Translations under genes and position numbers: made by a program
Origin: Acidobacteriota bacterium
GTDB lineage: Bacteria; Acidobacteriota; Blastocatellia; Pyrinomonadales; Pyrinomonadaceae
Direction: 5' to 3'
DNA length: 64,000 bases
Assembly: GCA_019239425.1 (NCBI GenBank)
Contig: JAFAZX010000027.1
Location: 1 to 64,000 of the forward strand
Part shown: positions 24,330 to 34,020 of the stretch, piece by piece
Position numbering within the stretch: position 1 is the first letter of the stretch
Layout: each line of letters starts with the position of its first letter
The notes under the pieces: generated by a model
What the model saw: only the letters and a program-made list of their open reading frames with translations
Database searches by the model: none
What the model was told of the DNA's origin: nothing

Positions 24330-25287
24330 ACTGCTTGGCGTAGCGGCTCTGCTTCCACCATTCGAGGGTTTTGCGCAGGCCCTCTTCCAATCCGACCTGC
24401 GGCTCGTAGCCGAGCCACTCGCGCGCGCGCGTGATGTCGGCGAGGCTGTGGCGCACGTCGCCGACCCGCGGCTCGCGGTACTCGGCCTCGACCTCCGTCC
24501 GCCCGGTGATCTTCTTCAAGACGTCGAGCAGCTCGTTCAGAGTCGTCTGCCGCCCCGTGGCGACGTTGAGGACGCGGCCGACCGCCTGCGGACTCTCGGC
24601 GGCGCGCAGGTTCCCGTCCACGACGTTCGAGACGTAGGTGAAGTCGCGCGACTGCTCGCCGTCGCCGTAGATGACGGGGCGCCCGCCCGACGCGAGCGCC
24701 GAGATGAAGCGCGAGATGACGCCCGAGTACTGCGAGCTCGGGTCCTGGCGGGGGCCGAAGACGTTGAAGTAGCGCAGGCAGGCCGTCTCGAAGCCGTAGA
24801 CGCGCGACCAGACCTGGCAGTAGTACTCTCCGACGAGCTTCGCCGCCGCGTACGGGCTCAGGGGCTCGGGCCGCATCTCCTCCGACTTGGGGAGCGTCGG
24901 CTGGTCGCCGTACGCCGAACTCGAAGCGGCGTAGACCACGCGCCGCACGCCCGCCTTCTTCGCCGCGACGAGCAGCGCGAACGTCCCGTTGACGCTCGCC
25001 TGGTGCGTCAACTCGGGGTCTTCGACCGAGCGCGGCACCGAGGGGATGGCGGCCTCGTGGAAGACGACCTCGACGCCCCGCAGCGCGCCCCCCAGGGCTT
25101 CGGGGTCGGTCAGGCCCCCCTTGACGAACTCGACGTCGCCGCCGATCTCCTCAAGATTCTCCGTGTGCCCGGTCGAGAGGTCGTCGAGCACGCGCACGCG
25201 CTCCCCCGCCGCCGACAGCGCCGCCGCGATGTGAGAGCCCACAAACCCGGCCCCGCCCGTCACCAGATAAGTTCGCGAGAGAGACAT
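24328..25287 (-). CDS. NAD-dependent epimerase (UDP-glucose 4-epimerase-like)
   Basis: YLVTGGAGFVGSHIA; YFNVFGPRQDP. Confidence 0.9.
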   Translation of the reverse strand: MSLSRTYLVTGGAGFVGSHIAAALSAAGERVRVLDDLSTGHTENLEEIGGDVEFVKGGLTDPEALGGALRGVEVVFHEAAIPSVPRSVEDPELTHQASVNGTFALLVAAKKAGVRRVVYAASSSAYGDQPTLPKSEEMRPEPLSPYAAAKLVGEYYCQVWSRVYGFETACLRYFNVFGPRQDPSSQYSGVISRFISALASGGRPVIYGDGEQSRDFTYVSNVVDGNLRAAESPQAVGRVLNVATGRQTTLNELLDVLKKITGRTEVEAEYREPRVGDVRHSLADITRAREWLGYEPQVGLEEGLRKTLEWWKQSRYAKQ

Positions 25288-25299
25288 AAGAGATTTTGG

Positions 25300-25372
25300 G
25301 TGACAAGTGATGAGTGATAAGTGATAGGAAAAGCGAAGAAGCTTCTCACCACTTATCACTCATCACTTATCA
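25300..25372. repeat. intergenic inverted repeat, family B
   Basis: AAGTGATGAGTGATAAGTGATA arms. Confidence 0.8.
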
Positions 25373-25380
25373 CGATTCGT

Positions 25381-26676
25381 CTACCTTCCGACGCCGACGT
25401 AATCGAAGCCGAGTTTGCGCATGCGCTCGGGCTCGTAGATGTTGCGGAGGTCTGCGACCTTCGGCGCGCGCATCAGCTCCTTGACGCGCTGCATGTCGAG
25501 CGCGCGGAACTGATTCCACTCGGTCATGAAGACCAGCGCGTCCGCGCCCTCGACCGCGCCGAACTCGTCCTCGGCGTACTCGATCTCGGGCAGGACTTTT
25601 CGCGCCTGCTCGGCCGCGACCGGGTCGTAGGCTTTGACCTTGGCCCCCTTCGCCAGCAGCGCCTGGATGATCTCGACGGACGGCGCCTCGCGCATGTCGT
25701 CCGTCTCGGGCTTGAAGGAGAGGCCGAGCACGCCGACGGTCTTCCCCTTCACGTCGCCGACGAGTCGCTCGATCTTCTCGACCATCCGCTCGCGCTGGAG
25801 CCGGTTGACCTCGACCACCGCCTCGACGATGCGCGCCTCCGAGCCGTACTCCTTCGCCACCGAGAGGAGCGCCGTGGTGTCTTTGGGGAAGCACGAGCCG
25901 CCGTAGCCCGGCCCCGGGTGGAGGAAGTAGCGGCCGATGCGGTTGTCCATCCCGATGCCGCGCGCCACGTCGTGCACGTCGCAGCCGATCCGGTCGCACA
26001 GGTTGGCGATCTCGTTGATGAAGGAGATCTTCGTCGCGAGGAAGGCGTTGGCCGCGTACTTGGTCAGCTCGGCCGCTTCGAGCGAGGTGATGACGACCGG
26101 CGTCTCGATCAGGTAGAGCGGGCGGTAGAGGTCGCGCATGATGGCGATGGCCGCCTCGTCGCGGCTGCCGATGACGACGCGGTTCGGCCGCATGAAGTCG
26201 TCAATCGCCGCGCCCTCGCGCAGGAACTCGGGGTTCGAGACGATGCCGAAGTCGAACTTCGTCTGGTGCTCGCGGATGAGGCGGCGCAGGTGCTCGCCCG
26301 TCCCGACCGGCACCGTGGACTTCGTCACGACGACCTTGTAGCCGTTCATGTGGCGCGCCACGTCGCGCGCCGCCGCGTCGATGTGGGAGAGGTCGGCCGC
26401 GCCGTCCTCGCGCGGAGGCGTCCCGACGGCGAGGAAGATGACGAGCGACTGCTCGACGGCCGCCTTGATGTCCGTGGTGAAGTGGAGGCGGCCGGCCTGC
26501 GTGTTCTTGGCGACGAGCTGGTCGAGGCCCGGCTCGTAAATGGGCATCTCGCCCCGCTTGAGCCGCTCGATCTTGGCGGCGTCCACGTCCACGCAGGTGA
26601 CGGACGTGCCGAACTCCGCGAAACAGGTTCCCGTCACGAGCCCGACGTAACCCGTCCCGATTACTGCAATGTGCAT
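25381..26676 (-). CDS. UDP-glucose 6-dehydrogenase family protein
   Basis: MHIAVIGTGYVGLVTGTCFAEFG; GPGYGGSCFPKDT. Confidence 0.95.
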   Translation of the reverse strand: MHIAVIGTGYVGLVTGTCFAEFGTSVTCVDVDAAKIERLKRGEMPIYEPGLDQLVAKNTQAGRLHFTTDIKAAVEQSLVIFLAVGTPPREDGAADLSHIDAAARDVARHMNGYKVVVTKSTVPVGTGEHLRRLIREHQTKFDFGIVSNPEFLREGAAIDDFMRPNRVVIGSRDEAAIAIMRDLYRPLYLIETPVVITSLEAAELTKYAANAFLATKISFINEIANLCDRIGCDVHDVARGIGMDNRIGRYFLHPGPGYGGSCFPKDTTALLSVAKEYGSEARIVEAVVEVNRLQRERMVEKIERLVGDVKGKTVGVLGLSFKPETDDMREAPSVEIIQALLAKGAKVKAYDPVAAEQARKVLPEIEYAEDEFGAVEGADALVFMTEWNQFRALDMQRVKELMRAPKVADLRNIYEPERMRKLGFDYVGVGR

Positions 26677-26853
26677 CTTGCTTAAAACGACCTTTCCGGT
26701 GGGGCTTCCTACCAAGCGGGTGATTATCTCAGACAAAAGGTTGCGGGTCACGCGGCGCTGCATGCGCGTGACCCGCAAAGGTGTGGGGTCGAACCTTATT
26801 CGAGCGTTAGTCCGACACGACTGGAGCCCTGAGCCGCGAAACTTGGGAGAAGT

Positions 26854-27567
26854 TTAGCGCGAGGGGCTGATGACGATCGGGGTGCCGCCGAAGTTGAAAT
26901 CGTTGCCCTGCGTGGCCGCGATGATGGCCGCCGCGACCGCGCCGCCCGCCGCGAGCAGGAGCGCCGCGAGGGCGCCGCTCGAGAGGCCGCGCATCTCGGG
27001 CTGCTGGAAGCGGGTGCAACGGGTGCCGGGCGTGGCCTGGCCGGCCGTGTCCTGGCTGCCGGCGGCGATCTGCTTCACGCTGTTGCCGGCGCGCAGCTCG
27101 ACCTTGCCCGACTGCGTGGAGACGACCGTGTTGCCGCACTCGACATCGACCATGAAGACGTTGGACTGGGCGACGTCGGCGACCGCCGAGCCGTCCTTGG
27201 TGCTGACCGTGGCGGCGACGCCCGAAGAGGACGAGACGCGCACACGGCCCTGATCGAGCATGCCGGTGACGCCCGCGTCGTTAAAGTTCAGCTTGAGGCT
27301 TGAATTCGGAAGCAGCTCGACGCGGCCGAGTTTGCCGAGGCTGACGACGGCGCTGGAGTTCTGTCCGGTCGTGATCGTGCTGTCCGAGAAAACGGTCGCG
27401 CCTGAGATGGCGTTCGTGCCGTTGACGGAAACTTCACCGACGACCGAAAGGTCGCCCGTCGGGCCGGTCTGCCCCGTCTGCGCCATGCCGACCATCGAGT
27501 ATGTGCACAGGATGGCGAGCGCCAGGGCGAGCGAGATGGGCGTACGGCTCCAGGTTCTGCTAGTCAT
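26854..27567 (-). CDS. exported FecR-like protein
   Basis: Signal peptide, beta-rich repeats; C-terminal hydrophobic segment. Confidence 0.5.
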   Translation of the reverse strand: MTSRTWSRTPISLALALAILCTYSMVGMAQTGQTGPTGDLSVVGEVSVNGTNAISGATVFSDSTITTGQNSSAVVSLGKLGRVELLPNSSLKLNFNDAGVTGMLDQGRVRVSSSSGVAATVSTKDGSAVADVAQSNVFMVDVECGNTVVSTQSGKVELRAGNSVKQIAAGSQDTAGQATPGTRCTRFQQPEMRGLSSGALAALLLAAGGAVAAAIIAATQGNDFNFGGTPIVISPSR

Positions 27568-27911
27568 TACTTCTCCTCCCGTAGGTGAAACTGTCAATTT
27601 TTTAGAGAGCGCGCTGCGAGTCTTCCGGCTCGTAGGCTACAAAAGACTCGCCTGAGACGATTTGTTTTAGTGTTTTTCTCGCCAATCCGTCTCGGGAATA
27701 GCCCGCGCGGTGTCTCATAAAAGCAGGTTGAGAGCCACTGTGGGCTTCAAAAGACCGCCTTTTTTTACACGAAACGGGCGCGCGTGTCAATAAACATCTT
27801 CGCGAATTCAACGATTTTTCAACAATTTGCGGCATCAGACGGCTTTTGTCAACCCTTATTTTCGGCCCCGCCGAGCCCCCTCCAGCCCCCTCCCGCGCAC
27901 GCCGCCGAGGG

Positions 27912-28979
27912 CTAGTCTTTGTAGATGGACACGCGCGGCTTGCCGTCCGGGCCGACCACGCCGCGGTACATGCCCGAAGTGTTGAACGGCATGGCAAAAT
28001 TTCCGCGCCGGTCGAGGGCGATCAGGCCGCCGGTGCCGCCCAGCTTCTCGGCCTTCTCCAGGGCTCCGGCCGCCGCGCGCTCTATTGCCTCCCCCGCGTA
28101 ACGCATCCGCGCGGAGACTTCGTGCGCGACCGAAGCGCGGATGAAGTACTCGCCGTCGCCTGTACAGGAGACGCCGCAAGTCTCGTTGTCGGCGTAAGTT
28201 CCGGCGCCGATAATGGGCGAGTCGCCGACACGCCCGAACCTCTTGTTCGTCATCCCGCCGGTCGAAGTCCCGGCTCCGATGTTCCCGGCGCGGTCGAGCG
28301 CGACCGCCCCGACCGTCCCGTACTTGTGCTCGTCGTAAGCGCGCAGCTCTTTTTCGAGCCTCGACTGCTTCGGCGGCGGACTCTTCTCAGCCTCCTTGGC
28401 CTTCTGTAGCTGCTGCCAGCGCTCCTCCGTGTAGAAATACTTCGGGTCGACCAGCTCGAACCCTTTCTGGACGGCGAAGGTCTCGGCCCCCTCGCCCGTC
28501 ATCATGACGTGCGGCGACTGCTCCATCACCGCGCGCGCGAGCAGTATCGGGTTCTTGATCCGTTTGAGCCCCGCGACGGCGCCGGCCTTGAGCGTCCGGC
28601 CCTCCATGATGGAAGAGTCAAGCTCGTTCGTCCCGGCGTTGGTGAAGACGGCGCCCTTGCCCGCGTTGAAGAGCGGCGAGTCCTCCAAGAGAATTATCGC
28701 CGCGACGACGGCGTCGAGACAGCCGCCGCCCTTCTTGAGAACTTCGTGGCCGGCCAGGAGCGCCTCCGAGAGCTTCTCCCGGTAGGCGCGCTCGCGCTCG
28801 GGCGTCATGCGGCTGCGCTCGATGGTGCCGGCGCCGCCGTGGATGACGAAGCCGAAGGGATGCAGCTCGCCCGTCTTCTGCGCGCCGAGTCCTTTCGCGG
28901 ACGCGGAGGCGGCGAGCGCCGCGGCGCCCACGCCTCCCAAGAATGTCCTGCGACTCGCGCCGCCTCTTTTGCTGCTCAC
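27912..28979 (-). CDS. isoaspartyl peptidase / L-asparaginase
   Basis: HGGAGTIERSR; GTVGAVALDRAGNIGAGTSTGGMTNKRFGRVGDSPIIGAGTYAD. Confidence 0.92.
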   Translation of the reverse strand: MSSKRGGASRRTFLGGVGAAALAASASAKGLGAQKTGELHPFGFVIHGGAGTIERSRMTPERERAYREKLSEALLAGHEVLKKGGGCLDAVVAAIILLEDSPLFNAGKGAVFTNAGTNELDSSIMEGRTLKAGAVAGLKRIKNPILLARAVMEQSPHVMMTGEGAETFAVQKGFELVDPKYFYTEERWQQLQKAKEAEKSPPPKQSRLEKELRAYDEHKYGTVGAVALDRAGNIGAGTSTGGMTNKRFGRVGDSPIIGAGTYADNETCGVSCTGDGEYFIRASVAHEVSARMRYAGEAIERAAAGALEKAEKLGGTGGLIALDRRGNFAMPFNTSGMYRGVVGPDGKPRVSIYKD

Positions 28980-29091
28980 ACTCCGCCCCGATGCGTGGCT
29001 TCGGCTGAAACTCTGTGAACGGGAATACGAGTGCGAATGTTAACAGAGGGCCGGCCCCGCGTAAACTTTATTCCGTCCCGCTGCACGCGCT

Positions 29092-29433
29092 TTAGTCTCT
29101 CTTTTTCGTTTCGAGGAAGAAGCGGTGCGCCTTTTCGGCCAGGGGCTCGGGGACGACGACGCGGAAGGGGTGCTTGGCGACGAAGGAGGGGACGCGGCGG
29201 ACTTTCGCGCCGAGCGCGTCGAGCGCCGCGGCGGCAGACTCGTCGTCCAGCTCCGGCGCGCCGAAGGCCGCGGCGGCGCGGCGGAAGGCGCCGCGGAGCC
29301 TGTCGAAGGGGAGGTCGCGGCCTGCGAGGACGAGTCCGCGCTCCTGAAAGTCTCCGAGCGCGTAGAGGACTATGCGCGAGGCGTCGTGCTCGCCCGGCTT
29401 GGCCTCCACGTCGAAGAAAGAGTCCTGGCGCAT
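29092..29433 (-). CDS. hypothetical protein
   Basis: 113 aa ORF. Confidence 0.5.
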   Translation of the reverse strand: MRQDSFFDVEAKPGEHDASRIVLYALGDFQERGLVLAGRDLPFDRLRGAFRRAAAAFGAPELDDESAAAALDALGAKVRRVPSFVAKHPFRVVVPEPLAEKAHRFFLETKKRD

Positions 29434-29451
29434 CGTTTCGGTGAGAGACTT

Positions 29452-30030
29452 TCAGGGCGCGCTGGCGCGGCGCGGGCGGACGGCCGCGTCCGTGCCTGCG
29501 TTCGGCGGCGCCGAGGCGTTGGCCGCGGGCTTCGGCTTCGAGACCTCGCCCTGCTTCCTCAGCTCGGCCTGCTCGTAAGGGTCGAGGCGCTCGAAGAGGT
29601 AGAACTTCTCGCTCTTCGTCGAGACCGCGCCGAGGTACCGGAACTTGTATTCGAGCACGGCGTCCGGCTGGAGCGAGGCGGGCTGCGGCGGCTCTTCGAA
29701 GAACTGCGAGAACTCTTCCGGCGAGACGGCTTCGAGTTCGGGCAGGTAGTCGTTGCCGCTCGTGCGCGCGATGCGCAGGGCCATCTGCCGGAGCGCCTGG
29801 ATGCGCGCGGAGTTGTGCAGGTAGTAGTGGCGGTCTATCTCGCGCCGGCTCACGCGGTCGTCTACCACCTCCTGCTCGTTCTGCAGGTAGCCGAGGTACG
29901 CGCGCACGTTCGGCCCGAACTCTCCGCCGCCGGACGCGCGCGCCGCGCGCCGCGTCTGCGCCGACGCGGCGGCCGAAAACATAAACAGGCAAAGTGCGAG
30001 CAGCCCGAGCGTGCGCGTCATGGTTCTCAT
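29452..30030 (-). CDS. exported hypothetical protein
   Basis: Signal peptide MTRTLGLLALCLFMFSAAASAQ. Confidence 0.6.
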   Translation of the reverse strand: MRTMTRTLGLLALCLFMFSAAASAQTRRAARASGGGEFGPNVRAYLGYLQNEQEVVDDRVSRREIDRHYYLHNSARIQALRQMALRIARTSGNDYLPELEAVSPEEFSQFFEEPPQPASLQPDAVLEYKFRYLGAVSTKSEKFYLFERLDPYEQAELRKQGEVSKPKPAANASAPPNAGTDAAVRPRRASAP

Positions 30031-30171
30031 CGCTCTCTCGACCCCAGACCTCGTGCGGAGTCTTCAAGTCTGTTCCGTGTTCGGGGGTTCGGGACGCGGG
30101 AAATCTTATCACAAAATTGCGCGGGCCGGACGGGCGGTGATACATTCGCGCCAAAGGGTCAGAGTCTCTTT

Positions 30172-31434
30172 ATGCCTTCCGACGCTGCAGACGGTTCGAG
30201 GACGACAGGCGGTTCAGAGTTCGCGGGCAGGCGCGTGGCGCTGGGCGTGTCCGGCGGCATCGCCGCGTACAAGGCCGCGGAGGTCTTGCGCGGGCTTCAG
30301 CGCGCGGGCTGCGAGGTGCGCGTCGGGATGACGAAGCGCGCGTGCGAGTTCGTCACGCCGCTCACCTTCCGCGCTCTCTCCGGCGCGCACGTCGTCGTGG
30401 ACGACTACGCGCCCGACAACCCAGACCCCATCGCGCACATAACCTTCTCGCAGTCGGTCGAGCTGTTCGTCGTCGCGCCGGCCACGGCCAACCTTCTAGC
30501 CAAGTTCGCCAACGGCGTCGCCGACGACTTTCTGACTTCGACCTACCTCGCCTCGAACGCGCCCGTGCTGGTCGCGCCGGCGATGAACACGACGATGCTC
30601 CTGCACCCCGCGACGCAGCGCAACCTCGCGCGCCTGCGCGCGGACGGCGTGCGCATCGTCGAGCCGGACGCGGGCGAGATGGCCTGCGGCACGGTCGGGC
30701 CGGGAAGACTCTCCGAGCCTCAGCAGATCGTCCAGGCAGCGCTCGGGATGTTGCGGGAGTCGGCGGGACGTAAGCAAGATTTGGCGGGCGAGCGCGTGCT
30801 CGTCACCGCGGGCGCGACGCGCGAGGAGATAGACCCCGTGCGCTTCATCTCGAACCACTCTTCCGGAAAGATGGGCTTCGCCGTCGCGGAGGCCGCGCTG
30901 GCGCGCGGGGCGGAGGTGACGGTTGTCGCCGGGACGACGACGGCCGCGCCGCCCGCGGGCGCGCGCACCGTGCGCGCCTACTCGGCCGAGGAGATGCGCG
31001 CGGCGGTCATGCGCGAAGTCGAAGGCGCGACGGTCTTCATCGCCGCGGCGGCGGTCGCAGACTACCGTCCCGCCGCGCGCGCCCAAGAGAAGATGAAGAA
31101 GACGGGGACTGCGCTCACACTCACGCTCGAACCCACGCCCGACATCCTCGCCGAAGTCTCAAGCTCGCGCCGCAACGGCCTGCTCGTCGTCGGCTTCGCG
31201 GCCGAGACCGAGCGCGTCGTCGAGCACGCGCGCGACAAGCTCACGCGCAAGAACCTCGACGCCATCGTCGCCAACGACCTTACGCAGGACGGCGCCGGCT
31301 TCGACACGGAGACGAACGTCGTCACCCTCCTCGCGCGCGACCGCGAACAGCCCTCGACGCTCCCCCTCATGTCCAAGCTCGACGCCGCGCACCGCATCCT
31401 TGATGAGGTGATACGACTCCGCAAAGTAAAGTGA
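30172..31434 (+). CDS. coaBC: bifunctional phosphopantothenoylcysteine decarboxylase / phosphopantothenate-cysteine ligase
   Basis: GVSGGIAAYKAAEVLR; APAMNTTM; VTAGATREEIDPVRFISNHSSGKMG. Confidence 0.96.
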   Translation: MPSDAADGSRTTGGSEFAGRRVALGVSGGIAAYKAAEVLRGLQRAGCEVRVGMTKRACEFVTPLTFRALSGAHVVVDDYAPDNPDPIAHITFSQSVELFVVAPATANLLAKFANGVADDFLTSTYLASNAPVLVAPAMNTTMLLHPATQRNLARLRADGVRIVEPDAGEMACGTVGPGRLSEPQQIVQAALGMLRESAGRKQDLAGERVLVTAGATREEIDPVRFISNHSSGKMGFAVAEAALARGAEVTVVAGTTTAAPPAGARTVRAYSAEEMRAAVMREVEGATVFIAAAAVADYRPAARAQEKMKKTGTALTLTLEPTPDILAEVSSSRRNGLLVVGFAAETERVVEHARDKLTRKNLDAIVANDLTQDGAGFDTETNVVTLLARDREQPSTLPLMSKLDAAHRILDEVIRLRKVK

Positions 31435-31520
31435 TAAGTGATGAGTGATAAGTGATAAGAAGGAAGAGAGGCTCTTTGTCTTCTCTTATCACTTATCACT
31501 CATCACTTATCACTCATCAC
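31432..31520. repeat. intergenic inverted repeat, family B
   Basis: GTGATAAGTGATGAGTGATAAG arms. Confidence 0.85.
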
Positions 31521-31524
31521 TCGC

Positions 31525-31962
31525 TCAGTATGAGCGGATGGCGTGCATGACGCGGCCCCAGACTTCGAAGTCCATCGTCTCGATGACTTCGATGGGCTGG
31601 AAGCGCTCGTTCTCGGGCATGAGCCAGATGCGCCCCGAGCGGACGCGCAGGCGCTTGACGCACAGCTCGTCGTTGATGCGCGCGATGACGATGTCGCCGT
31701 CCTCGGCGTCCACCGCGCGGTCGACGACGAGGATTGTGCCGGGGTTGATCCCCGCGCCCGACATCGAGTCGCCCGAGACGCGCACGTAGAAGGTCGCCGT
31801 CGGGTGCTTGATGAGGTAGCGGTTGAGGTCGAGCCGCCCCTCGATGTAGCCCTCGGCCGGACTGGGGAAGCCCGCGGAGACGGTCGTCATGAAGAGCGGC
31901 CGCGCACACCGCGTCGTGCGGTCGGGCCACAGGACGGATTCGACGTTGGCGTAAGAGAGCAT
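31525..31962 (-). CDS. S24-family peptidase, UmuD/LexA C-terminal type
   Basis: GDSMSGAGI Ser motif; VKRLR Lys region. Confidence 0.88.
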   Translation of the reverse strand: MLSYANVESVLWPDRTTRCARPLFMTTVSAGFPSPAEGYIEGRLDLNRYLIKHPTATFYVRVSGDSMSGAGINPGTILVVDRAVDAEDGDIVIARINDELCVKRLRVRSGRIWLMPENERFQPIEVIETMDFEVWGRVMHAIRSY

Positions 31963-32055
31963 TTTCGTTTCACCCGCGAAAGAATGTCCCACCGCCGGGA
32001 TGATACACGCAAGCCACGGCCGAGACAAGATTTTTCTTCGCGAGTCTTGCCGGCG

Positions 32056-32214
32056 CTAGATGCGCCCCAGCAGCAGCAGGATGATGACGATGAGGAGAAG
32101 CAGCCCGAGTCCGCCGCTCGGGTAGTAGCCCCACCCGCGGCTGTACGGCCAGGACGGCACCGCGCCGATGAGCAGAAGAATCAGGATGATGATCAGAATC
32201 AGACCGATACTCAT
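32056..32214 (-). CDS. DUF3309-type small hydrophobic protein
   Basis: Below ORF-track cutoff; MSIGLILIIIILILLLIGAVPSWPYSRGWGYYPSGGLGLLLLIVIILLLLGRI. Confidence 0.8.
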   Translation of the reverse strand: MSIGLILIIILILLLIGAVPSWPYSRGWGYYPSGGLGLLLLIVIILLLLGRI

Positions 32215-32295
32215 AGCGTTCCTCCTTGCTTTCCAGTTAAAGGGAATGTGTCTGAGGGATTCTTAGACTCTTTACGTACGCCTGTCAACCAAAAT

Positions 32296-32320
32296 GAAAG
32301 AGGGCCGCGCGGCCCTCTTC
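32296..32320 (-). terminator. intrinsic terminator downstream of tRNA-Arg(CCT)
   Basis: AAGAGGGCCGCGCGGCCCTCTT palindrome followed by a T-rich tract on the minus strand. Confidence 0.7.
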
Positions 32321-32339
32321 CCTTTCGAACTGCTTCGCA

Positions 32340-32412
32340 TGCTCCCGGCAAGACTTGAACTTGCGACCCCCCGCTTAGGAGGCGGGTGCTCTATCCACTG
32401 AGCTACGGGAGC
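32340..32412 (-). tRNA. tRNA-Arg(CCT)
   Basis: Cloverleaf; loop CTCCTAA. Confidence 0.95.
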
Positions 32413-32569
32413 GGACGCCGGAGAAGTTAACAGATGAACTCCGGCACAGTCCAGTTACACATCAGGACTGGCACCTGAGGAGCGGGCGCACGTCGTAGCC
32501 CTTGAGCTTTTCGCGGCCTGAGATCAGTCCCCTCCCCACGCCCACTGTCGACAATAGCTCTTGCCGTCC

Positions 32570-32980
32570 TCAACTCGTCCTCCGCCGAATCATCTCCCGC
32601 CGCGCCGCGTGCGGCGCCAACCGCCAACGGCCGTAGGCGACGAAGGCCGCGAGCAGCCCCACCACCAGCGGCGCCACCCCGGCCGCGGCCCCGTCGGCCG
32701 CCACCGTGAGCGCCGTCGCGCCGATCATGATGACGACCAGCCCGGCCGCTGCCAGCGGCGTCAGCCAGGGCTTGATGCGCAGCAGCCCCGGCAGTATCAG
32801 GCCGAGCGCGCCGAGCACTTCCATCACGCCGACGAAGCGCACGAACCATCCCGGCAGCGGGATCTGATTCGGCGAGCCCATCGAGGCCAGCACGTCGGGC
32901 GGGATGACCAGCTTCGTCCCGCCGGCGAACAGGAACAGGAGCGCCAGCAACACCTGAATGATCCAAAGCACGTAGGTCAT
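32570..32980 (-). CDS. DoxX-like membrane protein
   Basis: LFAGGTKL...GVMEVLGALGLILP. Confidence 0.8.
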   Translation of the reverse strand: MTYVLWIIQVLLALLFLFAGGTKLVIPPDVLASMGSPNQIPLPGWFVRFVGVMEVLGALGLILPGLLRIKPWLTPLAAAGLVVIMIGATALTVAADGAAAGVAPLVVGLLAAFVAYGRWRLAPHAARREMIRRRTS

Positions 32981-33016
32981 AATTAAGTCTCCTCTCCGGC
33001 ACAGCCCGGTTGCACG

Positions 33017-33538
33017 TCAGGACTGGTACCTGAGGAGCGAGCGCACGTCGTAGCCTTTGAGCTTGTCGCGGCCGGGGAGGAATTCGAGCTCGACGACGAA
33101 GGCGAGGCCGACGACCGTGCCGCCGAGCTGTTCGACCAGTTTGACGACGGCGGCGGCCGTGCCGCCGGTGGCGAGCAGGTCGTCGGCGATGACGACGCGG
33201 TGGCCGGAGCCGACGGCGTCGCGGTGCATCTGGAGCGCGTCCTGGCCGTACTCCAAATCATACGAGACGGTGGCGCACTCCGAGGGGAGTTTGCCGGGCT
33301 TGCGCGCGGGGACGAAGCCCGCGCCGAGCTGGTAGGCCATCGCCGGGGCGAAGATGAAGCCGCGCGCCTCGATGCCGATGACGGTATCGACCTGCTCCCC
33401 TTTGAACTCGCTCGAAAGTCCGTCTATGACCTGGCGGAAGCCCTCGGGGTGCTTCAGGAGCGTCGTGATGTCGTAGAAGTTGATGCCCGGCTTCGGGAAG
33501 TCCGGCACCTCGCGGATGAGAGATTTGAGTTGATCCAT
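33017..33538 (-). CDS. apt: adenine phosphoribosyltransferase
   Basis: [34 protein letters not shown]. Confidence 0.96.
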   Translation of the reverse strand: MDQLKSLIREVPDFPKPGINFYDITTLLKHPEGFRQVIDGLSSEFKGEQVDTVIGIEARGFIFAPAMAYQLGAGFVPARKPGKLPSECATVSYDLEYGQDALQMHRDAVGSGHRVVIADDLLATGGTAAAVVKLVEQLGGTVVGLAFVVELEFLPGRDKLKGYDVRSLLRYQS

Positions 33539-33540
33539 GA

Positions 33541-33666
33541 GTCAGTAGGCAGTAGGCGGTAGGCAGTGGGCAGTACGCTCCGCGTGACGACAGTTGAAGG
33601 ACAAACTCCAAGTCTAAGTCTTCAGGTTCTTCAACTGCCGACTGCCGACTGCCTACCGCCTACTGC
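33541..33666. repeat. intergenic inverted repeat, family F (CAGTAGGCAGTAGGCGG)
   Basis: Arms GTAGGCAGTAGGCGGTAGGCAG / CTGCCTACCGCCTACTGC. Confidence 0.8.
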
Positions 33667-33670
33667 GTTT

Positions 33671-33946
33671 TCACCTTTCGATTCGGAAAGTCGGATAGCG
33701 CCCGGTCGGCTCGACGGAGACCTCTTCGACCTGCTCGACGCGGGCGTGTTGGGGGCCGGCGGCGATGTCGTGCTTGAAGCCTTCGACCGATTCGGGCGTG
33801 CCCTCGGCGAGGACTTCGACGCGGCCGTCCGGCAGGTTGCGGACGTAGCCGACGACCTGGTGGCGCGCGGCCACGCGCTGCGCGAAGAAGCGGAACCCCA
33901 CGCCCTGCACCTCGCCGCTGACGAGATAATGCCTCGCGACCTTCAT
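33671..33946 (-). CDS. acylphosphatase
   Basis: VSGEVQGVGFRFFAQRVAARHQVVGYVRNLPDGRVEV. Confidence 0.95.
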   Translation of the reverse strand: MKVARHYLVSGEVQGVGFRFFAQRVAARHQVVGYVRNLPDGRVEVLAEGTPESVEGFKHDIAAGPQHARVEQVEEVSVEPTGRYPTFRIER

Positions 33947-34020
33947 GCGCCTCCCCCTTGAAACGTCTGGGCCGTCCTTCGGACGTGCCATCCTAAAAGA
34001 TGTTTTCGGGCAATTGCAAT

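Noticed and set aside
29125-30171. N-terminal extension of the CoaBC ORF
   Set aside because: ORF track runs through antisense of two minus-strand genes; the ATG at 30172 fits the CoaBC N-terminus
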